In this document: positions 42,094 through 52,687 of the stretch, in pieces
Position numbering within the stretch: position 1 is the stretch's first letter
How the letters are laid out: each line of letters begins with the position of its first letter
Position numbers and translations under genes: made by a program
Notes under the pieces: generated by a model
Seen by the model: the letters and a program-made list of their open reading frames with translations, nothing else
What the model was told of the DNA's origin: nothing
Database searches by the model: none
NCBI GenBank assembly: GCA_001970955.1
Contig: MPUH01000341.1
Location: 1 to 64,000 of the forward strand
Reading direction: 5' to 3'
Source: Stentor coeruleus
Lineage: Eukaryota > Ciliophora > Heterotrichea > Heterotrichida > Stentoridae
Length of the DNA stretch: 64,000 bases

Positions 42094-42178
42094 ATTAAAA
42101 ATATAGCCTTAGATTTTTATAATAAGTTTAAACTTTGACATATTAAAAATATAGCCTTAGATTTTTATAATAAGTTTA
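42083..42178. repeat. 48-bp tandem duplication at a start codon
   Basis: Two adjacent copies with a period of 48 bp and no N between them. On the minus strand the downstream copy contains the real ATG of array paralog 2 (42093). The upstream copy has the same ATGTCAAAG context but runs into a stop after ten codons, giving a short upstream ORF. It may be a true recent duplication or another assembly overlap closed without an N. Confidence 0.75.
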
Positions 42179-42450
42179 AACTTTTAGTACAAATAAAATT
42201 TATCATTTAAATATTATTACTTATACATAATATATATATTTTTAGATTATATCTAAGGAAATTTATCTTTTATATATTCCCAATAAACACAATACTATCT
42301 AAAATTCTTTAATTTATAAATGAAGAAATTTATCAATTAGTTTTTCTTTGAAACTGAAGATTGATATGATTATTTTACCTTTTTTTTTTGGTTTTCATAC
42401 AATGTTTATATAGAAATATTTAATTTAGAATTTATTATACCAATAGTTTT

Positions 42451-43440
42451 TTATGAACCCTCCACAGTATTTAGGCTTAAAAAAGGCATCTCAAATGATC
42501 TTCTCATATGATACCTCAACTTTTTGTCATTCCCTAATTCATAATCAATACTTTCATTAACTAAATTTTCTGATTTATAGCAAAAACTTTCATTTAAATG
42601 ATTTGTTATATTTTTCTGAGATATTTTTGATTTCTCAAAACTTTTAAATTTTTTTACTATACCATGCATTTTTTCTATATCTAATTGAATACCTTGTAAA
42701 TCTTTATCAAACACAATATTTTGATATATAATTTTATTAATTCTTTGCTTAGAATCTTCTTCATTTTCATTTTCTGAAATATTGACCCTAAGCATTTTGT
42801 CTGTGATTTTTTTGTGTTGGCTTAGTAACTGTTGAAGTTTTAGTTTTATATCTGCAGTATTTTTATATAAAGTCTTAAGGTTAAAATATGCACTCTCAGA
42901 AAATAGAACATTTTTATCTTGGATAAACTTTTCACTGTTTTTTAAAATAATGGATTCGTAAGTATTTTTTATTAAAATCAACCCTTTAGCATAGTTTGGA
43001 TCTACTTCACAAATGCATTCAATAGCATCTTTACACATATTAATTTTATCATTATCATCACTACATTTCCCTAAAATTTCTATAATTTTTTCAAGTCGTA
43101 TTTCTTGTTTTTGTTTTTTGCTAGGCTCATACAATGAGCAAATTGAGCCTCGAGATTTTTTTTCATATATAGTTTTTAAGGTATTTACTGTGTTTTTTAA
43201 TGTGCATGCCTTATTCATAGAAATTTTAAGTCGCAACTGTGGATTTTTTTCAAGTTTTGTTAGTGAAGTAGTGTGTTTATTTGCAAAAGGTGAGGCAGAT
43301 GCGTAATCAACTTTTGAAGAAGAAAATTTATAAAGTTGACTTATCTCTGAAGAGTTTTCTTCCTTTTGCAAATTTTTGTTTGCTAGTAAACCATTTCGTT
43401 TCTTACCAGGAAGAGACTCAAATCGAATCATGCCTGACAT
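42451..43440 (-). CDS. SPYA-array paralog 3, divergent C-terminus, 329 aa
   Basis: ATG 43440 (MSGMIRFESLPGKKRNG). Block 1 is SASPFANKH (F for Y). Block 2 is INMCKDAIECICEVD then LILIKNTYESII. The coiled coil is shorter. Block 3 (YYK.KA.KMM..LEKKGYP) is not recognisable; in its place is QLDIEKMHGIVKKFKSFEK. The tail ELGNDKKLRYHMRRSFEMPF is unique. It is the shortest and most diverged member that still has an open frame, so it may be losing or changing function. No membrane segment or known domain. Confidence 0.78.
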   Translation of the reverse strand: MSGMIRFESLPGKKRNGLLANKNLQKEENSSEISQLYKFSSSKVDYASASPFANKHTTSLTKLEKNPQLRLKISMNKACTLKNTVNTLKTIYEKKSRGSICSLYEPSKKQKQEIRLEKIIEILGKCSDDNDKINMCKDAIECICEVDPNYAKGLILIKNTYESIILKNSEKFIQDKNVLFSESAYFNLKTLYKNTADIKLKLQQLLSQHKKITDKMLRVNISENENEEDSKQRINKIIYQNIVFDKDLQGIQLDIEKMHGIVKKFKSFEKSKISQKNITNHLNESFCYKSENLVNESIDYELGNDKKLRYHMRRSFEMPFLSLNTVEGS

Positions 43441-43815
43441 TTTTTCTTATTATAATTTATGGAAAATAACTTTGAGAATATTAGAACTAAGATTATATTA
43501 GTTTTTAAATATTTTTAGATTTGATGATTTATTTTGAGAACTTTTAAAGATTTAGCCTTGTTGATGTTCTATTATATTTAATATAAACAAGAATTTAGGT
43601 AGATAGTTTTAGTTTAAGTTGGAAATATTTGAATTTATTTTATATTAGAAATAGAATTATGATATAAAGATTAATCTAGATGTAATTTTTTATATGCTAT
43701 TAGTATTACTAGTGATGATAAAGGCTTTCTATTGGTGAAGGAATGCAAAAATAGCAAAAACTTTGATTACTTTATAATGAGATGATTTAATAAAGATAAT
43801 ATTAAATATTAAAAT
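43441..43815. other. Intergenic spacer in the array
   Basis: 375 bp between array paralogs 3 and 4. No open frame or recognisable family block. Confidence 0.45.
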
Positions 43816-44913
43816 TTAACTATCCTTTATGCTAATTAGTGACAGAAATAATTCTGTTTCTGAATCTGATATAAAAGTACAATTTTCTGCATCTACTCCA
43901 GCACTAATAAATGCTATTTCATTACTGATATCAATCTTAAACGATTTTTCATTTAGATTTTCTAATTCCTTTAAGTCATTATGAAAATTTATATCTTCAA
44001 TACCTTTATCTAACTTTTTATACTTTTTTACCTCTGAATTGTATACTTTCTCAACAGGATAACCTTTTTTTTCTAAAGCAAGTATTAACTCCATCATTTT
44101 TTTAGCTCTAATTTTATAGTGTCTAATTTCGGTGTTTTGCTTTTTTATCATCTCTTCAGTATTTTTATTCTCTTTAACGTATTCGTTAAAGTTGTTATCC
44201 TTTCGAGTAATAAGCTGGAAATTTGTATCAGCTATTTTAAGGTATTTAGTTGATATTTCATTATATTTTCTTTGTATATCTTTTATTTGATTAGAAAGGT
44301 CTTTATTTTTTTCAATCAATTTTTCGATATTAAAGCTAAGTTCATTTTTTAAGTTTTCCATTTCTAATATCTGACGACTTTGACTTTTTAATACAATACT
44401 TTGGGTAATAATAACTTGCTCATATCCACTCTTAAGTATCTTAAGAACTCCACCAAAAGCTTGATTTTTATCAATAACCTCTTCAATAACTTCTCCATAT
44501 ACTTCTAATCTTTTCTGCATATCATTATTCCCTTCAATACTCTTCATCATTTCACAAACCCTATCAAAATTTGTATTATTTTTTTCGATATAGTTTTCCC
44601 CTTTTGACGACACTAAAGAATGTGAGTAAAACAATTTTTTGTCATTTCTTTTTTGGTCATAATTTATAACTTGTTTCTTGTTTACAGAAATCATAGGTTT
44701 GATTTTAGATTCTTCTAGATTTTTATATGATTTAGTTGGTTGTATAGCATATGGGGATAATGAAGTAAGTTTGATTTGGGGTAATTTTTGTAAAGAACTA
44801 TCAGGGAATTCTATAGTTGTGTTCAAAGCTAATCTAATTTTCTTTTTATAAATTTTCCTAGTTTCTTGAGGAGATTTTTCAGCTAAACTTATTTGCTTTG
44901 TGTTACTTGACAT
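43816..44913 (-). CDS. SPYA-array paralog 4, coiled-coil protein, 365 aa
   Basis: ATG 44913 (MSSNTKQISLAEKSPQ). Shared blocks are well kept: LTSLSPYAIQPTKSYKNLE near residues 51-68; RLEVYGEVIEEVIDK then LKILKSGYEQVI; a coiled coil (LIEKNKDLSNQIKDIQRKYN); and HYKIRAKKMMELILALEKKG then YPVEKVYNSEVKK. The tail differs from paralogs 1 and 10 (acidic, SDSETELFLSL). Its N-terminal block most resembles paralog 10 (SSSPYAIKLTNSCKNLN). Function unknown. Confidence 0.84.
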   Translation of the reverse strand: MSSNTKQISLAEKSPQETRKIYKKKIRLALNTTIEFPDSSLQKLPQIKLTSLSPYAIQPTKSYKNLEESKIKPMISVNKKQVINYDQKRNDKKLFYSHSLVSSKGENYIEKNNTNFDRVCEMMKSIEGNNDMQKRLEVYGEVIEEVIDKNQAFGGVLKILKSGYEQVIITQSIVLKSQSRQILEMENLKNELSFNIEKLIEKNKDLSNQIKDIQRKYNEISTKYLKIADTNFQLITRKDNNFNEYVKENKNTEEMIKKQNTEIRHYKIRAKKMMELILALEKKGYPVEKVYNSEVKKYKKLDKGIEDINFHNDLKELENLNEKSFKIDISNEIAFISAGVDAENCTFISDSETELFLSLISIKDS

Positions 44914-45130
44914 TTAACTTTGATCCTAAGGTTATAAATAATATGTCTTTATTATTGAATATCTAATCTCTCAATAAATCTTTTCAACCTATCTATGCAA
45001 TTTAAAAATAAAAATTTATCCAAGCAACAGTTTTAAACATCAAATTAAATTATAATTAATATTATCTCTTATAAAAATCTATGAAATTCTTATCTTTAAT
45101 AGTTATTTTTGCTTATCTTCGAATTTATTT

Positions 45131-46237
45131 TTAGCTTTTATGTTCAATCACTGTATCATCTTCTATTGAGTTTTCTGATCTATCTGACTGTGTATCAGAA
45201 TCCTGTGCTATATTTTTCTTATCAAAAATTTGGAGATCCAGTCTTGGGACAATCTCAGGACGGGTGTTTCTGATTTTCCCACTAGTTAAATTATGATCAT
45301 CACAAACCCATAATTCTAATAATAATTCACTATCAAAATTTTCCATCTGATTTGAACATACTTCCTCTATAGAAATACCTGATTTTTCTATCAAACTCAA
45401 TACTTTAGTTAATTTCCGTGCTTGGGTTTTATAAAAAACTAGCTCTTTATCTTTAAGTATTATATTTTCTTTAAACCTTTTATGCTCTTTGATAACTTTT
45501 TCATACTCCTCAGCGTTTTTAGCTACCTGTCCCAAATTAAGCCCAGTTAACTCATTAAACCTAGCCGCAATACTTGTATAGCTTTTATTTATCTGATTAT
45601 GTTTTATTATAAGTTCCTTATTATCTTTTATAGTGCTTTCCAATTCATTTAAAAGCTCCAATCTCATGCTTTCTAGTTTCCTAATATTCTCTTGCTGGGC
45701 TATAATAACCTTATTTTTTTCTTCTAATGTATTTTCATATACCTCTTTTATCATTTTAAGTGTTTTTTCTAAACCTGGATTCTCATGGATTAGTTTTTCG
45801 AAAATTTTCTTTAGGATAATAATTTTCCCTGTATAATTTTTTTCTGATGATATATCAGTTAATAATCCACAGCTAAGATCAAATGAAGATTTTTGACTGT
45901 TTTTATTGTATTTTGCTAAAGATATATTAACATCAGGACTTGTACTATTTTTTTTTAAAACGCATAGAGAGCTTGATGGGCATGGATATTTGACTGTGTT
46001 TTTTCTTAAGATAATCTTAGGGTTTTTATTGTATTTGTCTAAAGATTTGTGCTGTTTGCTTGATTTAGATGCATATGGTGAGAAGATTGTTAAGAGGCTA
46101 AGATTTGAGAATTTTCTAATAGATTTGTTTACTTGGGAATGATGAGGAGGGGATTTAAATGTTGTATCGTTTTTGGAAGGTGATTTATCTGATGCCATTT
46201 TCGGGTGTGATGATGATGTTGGGATGTTTGAGGACAT
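45131..46237 (-). CDS. SPYA-array paralog 5, coiled-coil protein, 368 aa
   Basis: ATG 46237 (MSSNIPTSSSHPKM). Blocks: LTIFSPYASKSSKQHKSLD; KIIILKKIFEKLIHEN then LKMIKEVYENTL; a coiled coil (ENIRKLESMRLELLNELEST); FYKTQARKLTKVLSLIEKSG then ISIEEVCSNQM; and the tail VPRLDLQIF followed by acidic Ser/Asp residues. Phosphorylatable SP/TP sites cluster at the N-terminus. It is intact and single exon. Function unknown. Confidence 0.84.
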   Translation of the reverse strand: MSSNIPTSSSHPKMASDKSPSKNDTTFKSPPHHSQVNKSIRKFSNLSLLTIFSPYASKSSKQHKSLDKYNKNPKIILRKNTVKYPCPSSSLCVLKKNSTSPDVNISLAKYNKNSQKSSFDLSCGLLTDISSEKNYTGKIIILKKIFEKLIHENPGLEKTLKMIKEVYENTLEEKNKVIIAQQENIRKLESMRLELLNELESTIKDNKELIIKHNQINKSYTSIAARFNELTGLNLGQVAKNAEEYEKVIKEHKRFKENIILKDKELVFYKTQARKLTKVLSLIEKSGISIEEVCSNQMENFDSELLLELWVCDDHNLTSGKIRNTRPEIVPRLDLQIFDKKNIAQDSDTQSDRSENSIEDDTVIEHKS

Positions 46238-46774
46238 TATTTTTATGAATTAGTTTATTCTAAGTTGTTGTAAAGATTTATTGTGTTTATTTGATGAGAA
46301 TATTTAGGAATCAGGTTTGTTTGTGTATGGGATATCAAAAGATAAGAGGTTTTTTTTTGATTTTTGTTTTTTAGGTGTAGAAAGATGAAGTAAAAGAATG
46401 GGCTTTTAAACTTTCAACATAAGAGGTTTAGGGTTTTTTGTAATGATTTTATATACTTTTATAGAGAAAGACTGGACAATTCTGTGACTATCTAAGCAAA
46501 CTTATTATTAAACTATTATAAACTAAATTTATATAGTAATTTAATAATGATTCATATTTGGAAAATGATTTTATATATACAGTATATTCTGAAATAGGTT
46601 ACTTAATAATTATATCATTAACTGAAGTAGGAATTTAGACATCTTCTTAACTAAATTATTTTATATACTCTTGATATTATTTAATTACATAACTTTAATC
46701 AATAGCACTTACTGGATTAACATATTAATATATAAAAAATTGAGATTTTGCTAAAAATAATTCTAACTATGGTA
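46238..46774. other. AT-rich spacer in the array
   Basis: Lies upstream of paralog 5 and downstream of the relic member, so it should include paralog 5's promoter. No other coding signal. Confidence 0.4.
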
Positions 46775-47690
46775 ATTAGAAATAATTTCTGAGCTCTTTT
46801 TGAAAGATCAGTAATATCAAAAGTTAAGAAATTTTTCAAAGATACAAATTTACATTTTGAGCCAATTTCAAAGATAACATTTTCAGAGTCTTACCTTATG
46901 TCGCTTTTATAAATATGATCAATTGAGTAGCCTTTTTTTTTCTAAATAAATAGCAATTTCATTATTTTAATTGCCTTTCTTTATAGTAAAAGTATTATTT
47001 TTATAACTTCTACAGTCTGCTCATATATTTTATTTTCAATGATAAGTTTTATTCAATTTTTATCATTTTTTCTATATTCTCTATGCCTATTCTTGTAATT
47101 TCTTTAAATTTTACATCTAAACTGGTATATTTATTATACATTTGATTCAATTGCGTACAAAGTTCTATAATTTGAACTTTAAGCTTAGTTATTTCAGTTT
47201 CTAAACTTTTTGTTAACAAATCAAGTTTTTTAAGCATAATTGTTGTCTTATCTAGCATTTGAACAAGGCTGTTTATATGATTTTCATATTCTATTTTAAT
47301 AATCTTCAGTAAGTTCCCAAAGCTTTTCTCTTTTTTAATTATCCAACTCAGAACTCGCTGATACATATCGAATTTTGGCATGTCAAGCAGTGAAGTTATG
47401 ACATAAACCTAATAAAAATCGATTTTATTATCAAAAAAAAAAATGCTATAAAAATTAAAAAACCCGGCTTTTTGCAAAGATTTCGCTATTTCGTCAATGC
47501 TCTGGGTTTTAAGGTTTCTTCTTTGTTTGGTTTTTTATCAGTGTCAACATCTTTGAAGTTTGCTTTTTGAGTTTATTTTTTTCTGATTTCTTGCCATCTA
47601 GATTAAAAAAATTGACTTTATTCTTGTTTTTTTAAATTATAGTACTTGATTTACTTGCAAAATTATCTGAGACTAATAACAATACATAAT
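46775..47690 (-). pseudogene. SPYA-array relic, broken near-copy of the next paralog
   Basis: The centre, 47381-47049, is still open (KFDMYQRVLSWIIKKEKSFG then LLKIIKIEYENHINSLVQML) and aligns with paralog 7 (KFDMCKQALNHIGQKDAKLG then LLKIIGSEYENYIQSLSQML). Upstream remnants near 47690-47460 resemble its FFNFSGKE part. Downstream, 47040-46775 holds broken copies of IYEQTVEV, IKIMKLL, KKKGYSIDHIYKS and FEIGSKCKFVSL. These are interrupted by stops and frame changes. At least four stops are visible. This is a recently dead duplicate of the 48170-49180 gene. Confidence 0.82.
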
Positions 47691-47699
47691 GAAATCTAA

Positions 47700-48169
47700 A
47701 AAATAACTTATAAGAATATTATAGGGTGTTGGTGAGAACTGGCTTTCGATAAAAAGAATTCTTTTTCTTAGTTCACTTTTCCATCTATTTATACAATATG
47801 AGCTTATTTTTTTTCATGTTCATAATGATATGAGGAAGATTTTATACCTTTTACATAGAATAAACAAAAATTTTATTTGATATTATAAGGATTTTACAAA
47901 CCTTTTCATAATTATGGATTATATTCTGAATTACCTTAAACTAATTCATATTTAAGTCTATTATTGAAATAAAAATATAAATCATATGAATTAAAGAATA
48001 TCAAAAATTACAAATTATAAGTTGTATTTTTAATTTGAATATTTCTAGTTATTATTTTAATCTCAACAGTAAAAATATTTTTTGTTTTTACAAATATAAG
48101 TTTCTCATCTTATAACCTTAAAAATTATATTGATTTTTTATGAGATTTTATTAATGACTATTAAATAAT
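47700..48169. other. AT-rich spacer in the array
   Basis: 470 bp between the relic and paralog 7. I see no frame or family block. Confidence 0.4.
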
Positions 48170-49180
48170 CTAGTTCTCCTTAGTAGAAAAAATTTCGGAA
48201 TTTTTCTGAGATAAAGAAGATGTATTAAAGTTTTGAATTTTTTCCAAAGGTACAAATTTATCTTTGGACCCAGCTTCAAAACTAATTTCTTCAAACACAT
48301 TACATTTTCCACTATTAAATTTTAATTTCTGACTTACTTCATTTTTGTATATACTATCTATAGGATAGCCTTTTTTTTCCAAATTCAATAGAAGCTTCAT
48401 CATTTTTACAGCTTTTTCTTTATAATATAAAGATTCTTTTTCTAAAATTTGAATAGTTTGCTCATATAGCTTCTCTAAATTACCTTCCTTTTTATCAATA
48501 ATTTTTTCACCAAATTCTTCGAATTTGATTACTAATGTATTATATTTACTGTGAATTTTTTGTAGTTTTATGTTTAAATCTGAGTTTTGGGCTTTGATTT
48601 TATTTATTTCATTTTCTGATTTTTTAACTTCAAACTCCATTTGTTTGAGCATTTCAGTGGTTTTTTCAAGCATCTGGCTAAGACTTTGTATATAATTTTC
48701 ATACTCGCTTCCGATGATTTTTAGTAGCTTTCCAAGTTTAGCATCTTTTTGTCCGATATGATTAAGTGCTTGTTTACACATATCAAATTTTAAAGGGCTA
48801 GTCTCAGTTTTTTCCAAGAGTTTTGTTAAGTCTTTAATGAACTTTTTATTATTTTTTGACTTATCCTGCTGGGTTATTGGTAATGATTGCGCTGAAAAAT
48901 ACTTTATCGGCGTGCTATTATTGCATTCTTTGCCAGAAAAATTAAAAAAATGACTTTCCACCTTGCTTCCTAATTCACTATCAAATTTCTCTTGTATATT
49001 TCCTAGTCTATTCATACCTTGACCAGCAGAAATGTTATATTTTTTTAAAGTAATCCTTGTCCCGAGTTCGCTTTTTCCCCTTTTAACAAAGTGAGAATTC
49101 TTAAAGGAATCGCCATTGCAAAGATCGAAAGGGTGCTTTTTTCCTTTAGCCATCGAAGATAAACAATAAATATCAGACAT
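48170..49180 (-). CDS. SPYA-array paralog 7, lacks block 1, 336 aa
   Basis: The start is placed at ATG 49180 (MSDIYCLSSMAKGKK); seven upstream codons are open, but only from a GTG. No SPYA block is present and the N-terminal 110 residues are unlike the siblings. Block 2 (LKFDMCKQALNHIGQ then LKIIGSEYENYI) and block 3 (YYKEKAVKMMKLLLNLEKKG then YPIDSIYKNEVSQ) are clear, with a coiled coil between. The tail is ISFEAGSKDKFVPLEKIQNF. A broken near-copy lies next to it at 46775-47690. Function unknown. Confidence 0.82.
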   Translation of the reverse strand: MSDIYCLSSMAKGKKHPFDLCNGDSFKNSHFVKRGKSELGTRITLKKYNISAGQGMNRLGNIQEKFDSELGSKVESHFFNFSGKECNNSTPIKYFSAQSLPITQQDKSKNNKKFIKDLTKLLEKTETSPLKFDMCKQALNHIGQKDAKLGKLLKIIGSEYENYIQSLSQMLEKTTEMLKQMEFEVKKSENEINKIKAQNSDLNIKLQKIHSKYNTLVIKFEEFGEKIIDKKEGNLEKLYEQTIQILEKESLYYKEKAVKMMKLLLNLEKKGYPIDSIYKNEVSQKLKFNSGKCNVFEEISFEAGSKDKFVPLEKIQNFNTSSLSQKNSEIFSTKEN

Positions 49181-49790
49181 TATAATTAATTCATAAATCA
49201 CAGATAATTACTACTCAAGGAATGGCTTTTGTTCTAGAGTTATCTATTGGAAATCCCATATTTAAGGTATTTTTTAAATATAATTTAAAATTCAAGATAT
49301 AGATTAAGTATTATTAAGATAATAGGAGTATTATAGGATAAGATTAAGAATTATTCTTTGATTTTGATATTGCTATAATTTTTTTAGTGTTTAGGAAAAG
49401 TAAAAAAATTATTTACATTTTATAAATTGAAGTGGGTTTTGAAGATACTAAAGACTTAGGATTGCTAGAAAGAGATTGAAAAGTATTAAGAAAATTGTGT
49501 TCAAAGATATTAAAGGCAAATAAAAATAACAAATGCTTGTATTACTTTGTACCATTTTTATATTTAGCATACAATAGACTTGAATATATTGTCTAATGAT
49601 ATGAAAAGAATTAATCTAAATTCAAATCCATAAACACGGTTTATTTCTTGCATTTTCAACTAATATCCTAAGAACATTTATAGGTCTTATAAAATCTCTT
49701 ATTACCAAAATCTCAGCATCCCATTCTAATTTTATCCAAAACTTCAAAATTGCATTATTTAATTATATTTATATAAAAATGGAAAGGTAG
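49181..49790. other. Divergent centre of the array, left half
   Basis: AT-rich sequence upstream of paralog 7, at the point from which the array is transcribed outward. No open frame. Confidence 0.4.
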
Positions 49791-50331
49791 CCATAATAGG
49801 ACGACTCATTGGCAGACCGAAGCCAATACCTTTAGCATACTCAGAACAACTCCAAGGAAAAGCAGTCTTTGTATCAAAAAGCAAAAAAGTAGACAGAGAA
49901 GAGATAAAAAAAGACTAAAGATGATAAAATAAAAAAAATAACATACAAAATTCATCCAAAACCCCAGATAAAATCCTTAAAAAATCTTCAAGTGCCATAT
50001 CAAAATTTTTTCAATCCATAGATTCAATCTTAACTAAAACCAAAATCCAACATTTCGCAACTTTGAAAAAAACAAACCTTTAATGAACGAACTTTTTAAG
50101 TTTTTAAACAAATTAGACTAAGCTATGAACAAACTTGAAACAGTGATGCTAAAAGAAACTTCAAGTAGTCTTGCACCTAAAAAAGATATAAATTTTTAAG
50201 ACTCTGCAAAAGATGATGCGATTTCAGAAGGATCTTTATTTGATATTTCTGATCATAATAAGTTAGAGTTTTCTAAGTACTCAGGGTACTGTGGAAAATA
50301 TAATATTGTAAATTTAATTAATGATCTTTAG
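49791..50331 (+). pseudogene. Possible relic of a further array member
   Basis: Coding-like patches on plus are broken by stops: RLIGRPKPIPLAYSEQLQGK near 49803-49862, followed by SKSKKVDREEIKKD and a stop. From ATG 50125 to TAG 50331 a frame is interrupted by one TAA (50197-50199). It reads MNKLETVMLKETSSSLAPKK, then EGSLFDISDHNKLEF. The start RLIGRP resembles MSRLMKIGSRP of the next gene, and the position fits the array, but block 2 and block 3 are missing. It is probably dead, and family membership is weakly supported. Confidence 0.4.
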
Positions 50332-50587
50332 GTTTAAAATACCACAAGCAGGGAATAATTCTTTATCGATTTTTGACTATTTATTCATATTAATTATATG
50401 AATTTTATAATATAATAACTGGGATGATAAAGATACCAAAGTGTTTGAATTAGTTTAAAAATTATTACTATAATTATAGGATTATATGCAACCTAGAATA
50501 ATATTTCGATTATTATTATTTAATCAATTATTTGAGATACTTTAAAAAATATATCAATTAGCCTATTATCAAAAATCCATATCAATA

Positions 50588-51657
50588 ATGTCAAGGTTAA
50601 TGAAAATTGGTTCAAGACCTGGAAGACATGCGAACTTATCCTACGACACAATATCTAAATCCACAATCTCCCTAAGCAGTATCTCTCCACAACCAAAACC
50701 AAACACTGATACTTCTCCTCTATATCATAAAATCAAACCAGGAACTCCTGCATCTCTAACTTTAATAGCAAGCAAAAAACATTTAGTAAAAAAAAACTCT
50801 TCTAGTATTCTTATTGATGAAAAACCAATATTAACATCAAATACAATTATGCAAACATCAAATCCTTCAACTTTTTATGATAATCCAAATATGCTCATTA
50901 AATCTACCCATAGGGATTTTGATGAAGATATAAATCGGGAACTTGAAAAATGCTGTAAAGATATTGAAAAAATTGAAGTCTGTCAAAAATACTTAGACAA
51001 AATCATCCATGACGATTGGAAATATGCTAAAACATTAAGAATTATAAAATTGGTATATGAAAATACTATAAATATTCAAATAGAAACACTNAAACACTTA
51101 AAGAAAAAGGTAAAGAAATTGATGTATACGAAAAAAAAAAACAAATACTTGAAAGAGAAGTTGAAAAAGCTGAGATAAGCAATAAAAAACTGACATCAAA
51201 ATGCCAGTTATTACAGAAAATGCACAGTCAAAATGCAGAGAATATGATAAAACTAATTGACTTTAAGATAGATAATATGGATAGAAGTGAAGATAATTGG
51301 CAAAAACTTATGAAAAAAAATATGTTTTATCAACAAAAACTTGAAGAAACATTAGACCAGTTAGATTATTATAGATTCAAAGCTAAAAATTTTTTAAGTG
51401 CATTACCTGAATTTAATATAAAAGAAATTAATAGGTTAACGATATTTGAAAAGAAAGGTGAGAGTAAAAAGGATAATGTTTGGAGTAATAGGCTAAAGAA
51501 TAATGTTGTGGATCAGCTTGAGAATGAGTGTAAAATGTTAGGGAAATCTAATAATAGACAAAGTTATAGTATTGTTCCTAGGCTTAAGATAGGGATTGAG
51601 AAAAAAATTGTGCATAGAGAAGTGGGGATTCGATCTTATAGTGTGGGTCTTGGATAA
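50588..51657 (+). CDS. SPYA-array paralog 8, frame broken only by an assembly join, 353 aa
   Basis: ATG 50588 (MSRLMKIGSRPGRHAN). The frame appears to break at N 51091, where the bases AAACACT occur on both sides of the N. Taking one copy gives IETLKEKGKEIDVYEKKKQI and a continuous frame to TAA 51655-51657. Blocks: SLSSISPQPKPN (degenerate block 1); KIEVCQKYLDKIIHD then LRIIKLVYENTI; a coiled coil; DYYRFKAKNFLSALPEFNIK in place of block 3 (weaker than the siblings); and IVPRLKIG in the tail. First plus-strand member, transcribed away from paralog 7. Confidence 0.82.
51084..51098. repeat. Contig join with 7-bp overlap (N at 51091)
   Basis: AAACACT precedes and follows the N. Keeping both copies plus N inserts 8 nt and shifts the reading frame of paralog 8. 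The sequence without them reads through in frame. Confidence 0.85.
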
Positions 51658-52687
51658 AATGTAGTTTTTTTTTTTGGGGTTATAGGATCCGTGCCCACCC
51701 TTTTAGATATCGATATTTCAATTAAATACTGAGTTTATATAATCATCTCTAACTATATATTGCATTACTAAAACTATATTCAATATAAAAACTTAATAAA
51801 TCATCTCGTTTTACATAAAAATATGCTTAGTTAAATATTCAAAAATGCTTAAAAAATAATCCAGCAAAGCCATACTTGAATTGTGATATATTATATTTTA
51901 CTTTAAACACATAAGTATATTAAAGGAAAAAAGAATTTTTCAATATTCAAAGGATTATGAAAAATTTTGTAGTAAAAAACTTAGTTAATAAGATCTCTTA
52001 AGACAACTTGTCAAAAAAAATACTAAAAAAATCTATATAAGGCAATCAAACAAACCAATACAACAAACTATATAAATAATAGCCAAAAAGATTAAAAAAG
52101 TGTTTAGAATCCTAATAAAATAATATTTGTCTTTGAAAATAATTATCTGATACCCTATAATATTTTTTATCATTGTTTACATAAAAGCATATAAATTTAT
52201 ATAATTTGTTTTTTCAGTGTCGTGTTTAACAAATTATCCATTGTTTTAGAGATAATATCTTGAATCAAGTATCCAAAATACCTTTTATTTGAATAGATTT
52301 GTAAAATATATAGTTATAACTAGAGCATAATTGCTACGATATAAGATATTCTATAATGCTAATACTTCTTTATTTTTGTATTATAATTTAGTGGAATAAA
52401 TAATTTTGTCCTAACTTATAAGAATTTCTCAAAAATATCATATTTGTCCTAACTTATAAGAATTTCTCAAAAATATCATATTTCAGCTTACTACTTATAA
52501 AAAATGTTAAGATATAATAATAAAGTATTATTCTCTAGTCTAATAATTTTAAAATATTGTTATTAGCTTAAATCACCCTATATATTCGTCCCAAAAGTAT
52601 TTTAAGTAGCATAATATATCAATCAAAAGATAACTCTAGCATCCTAGAATTTATACAGCATTTTTTCAATTTGAAATCAAATTGATA
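51658..52687. other. 1-kb AT-rich spacer with a 38-bp tandem duplication
   Basis: No open frame. Bases 52405-52442 are repeated directly at 52443-52480 (unit beginning TTTGTCCTAACTTATAAG), with no N between. The rest is AT-rich with no recognised signal. The promoter of paralog 9 should be at its right end. Confidence 0.6.
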
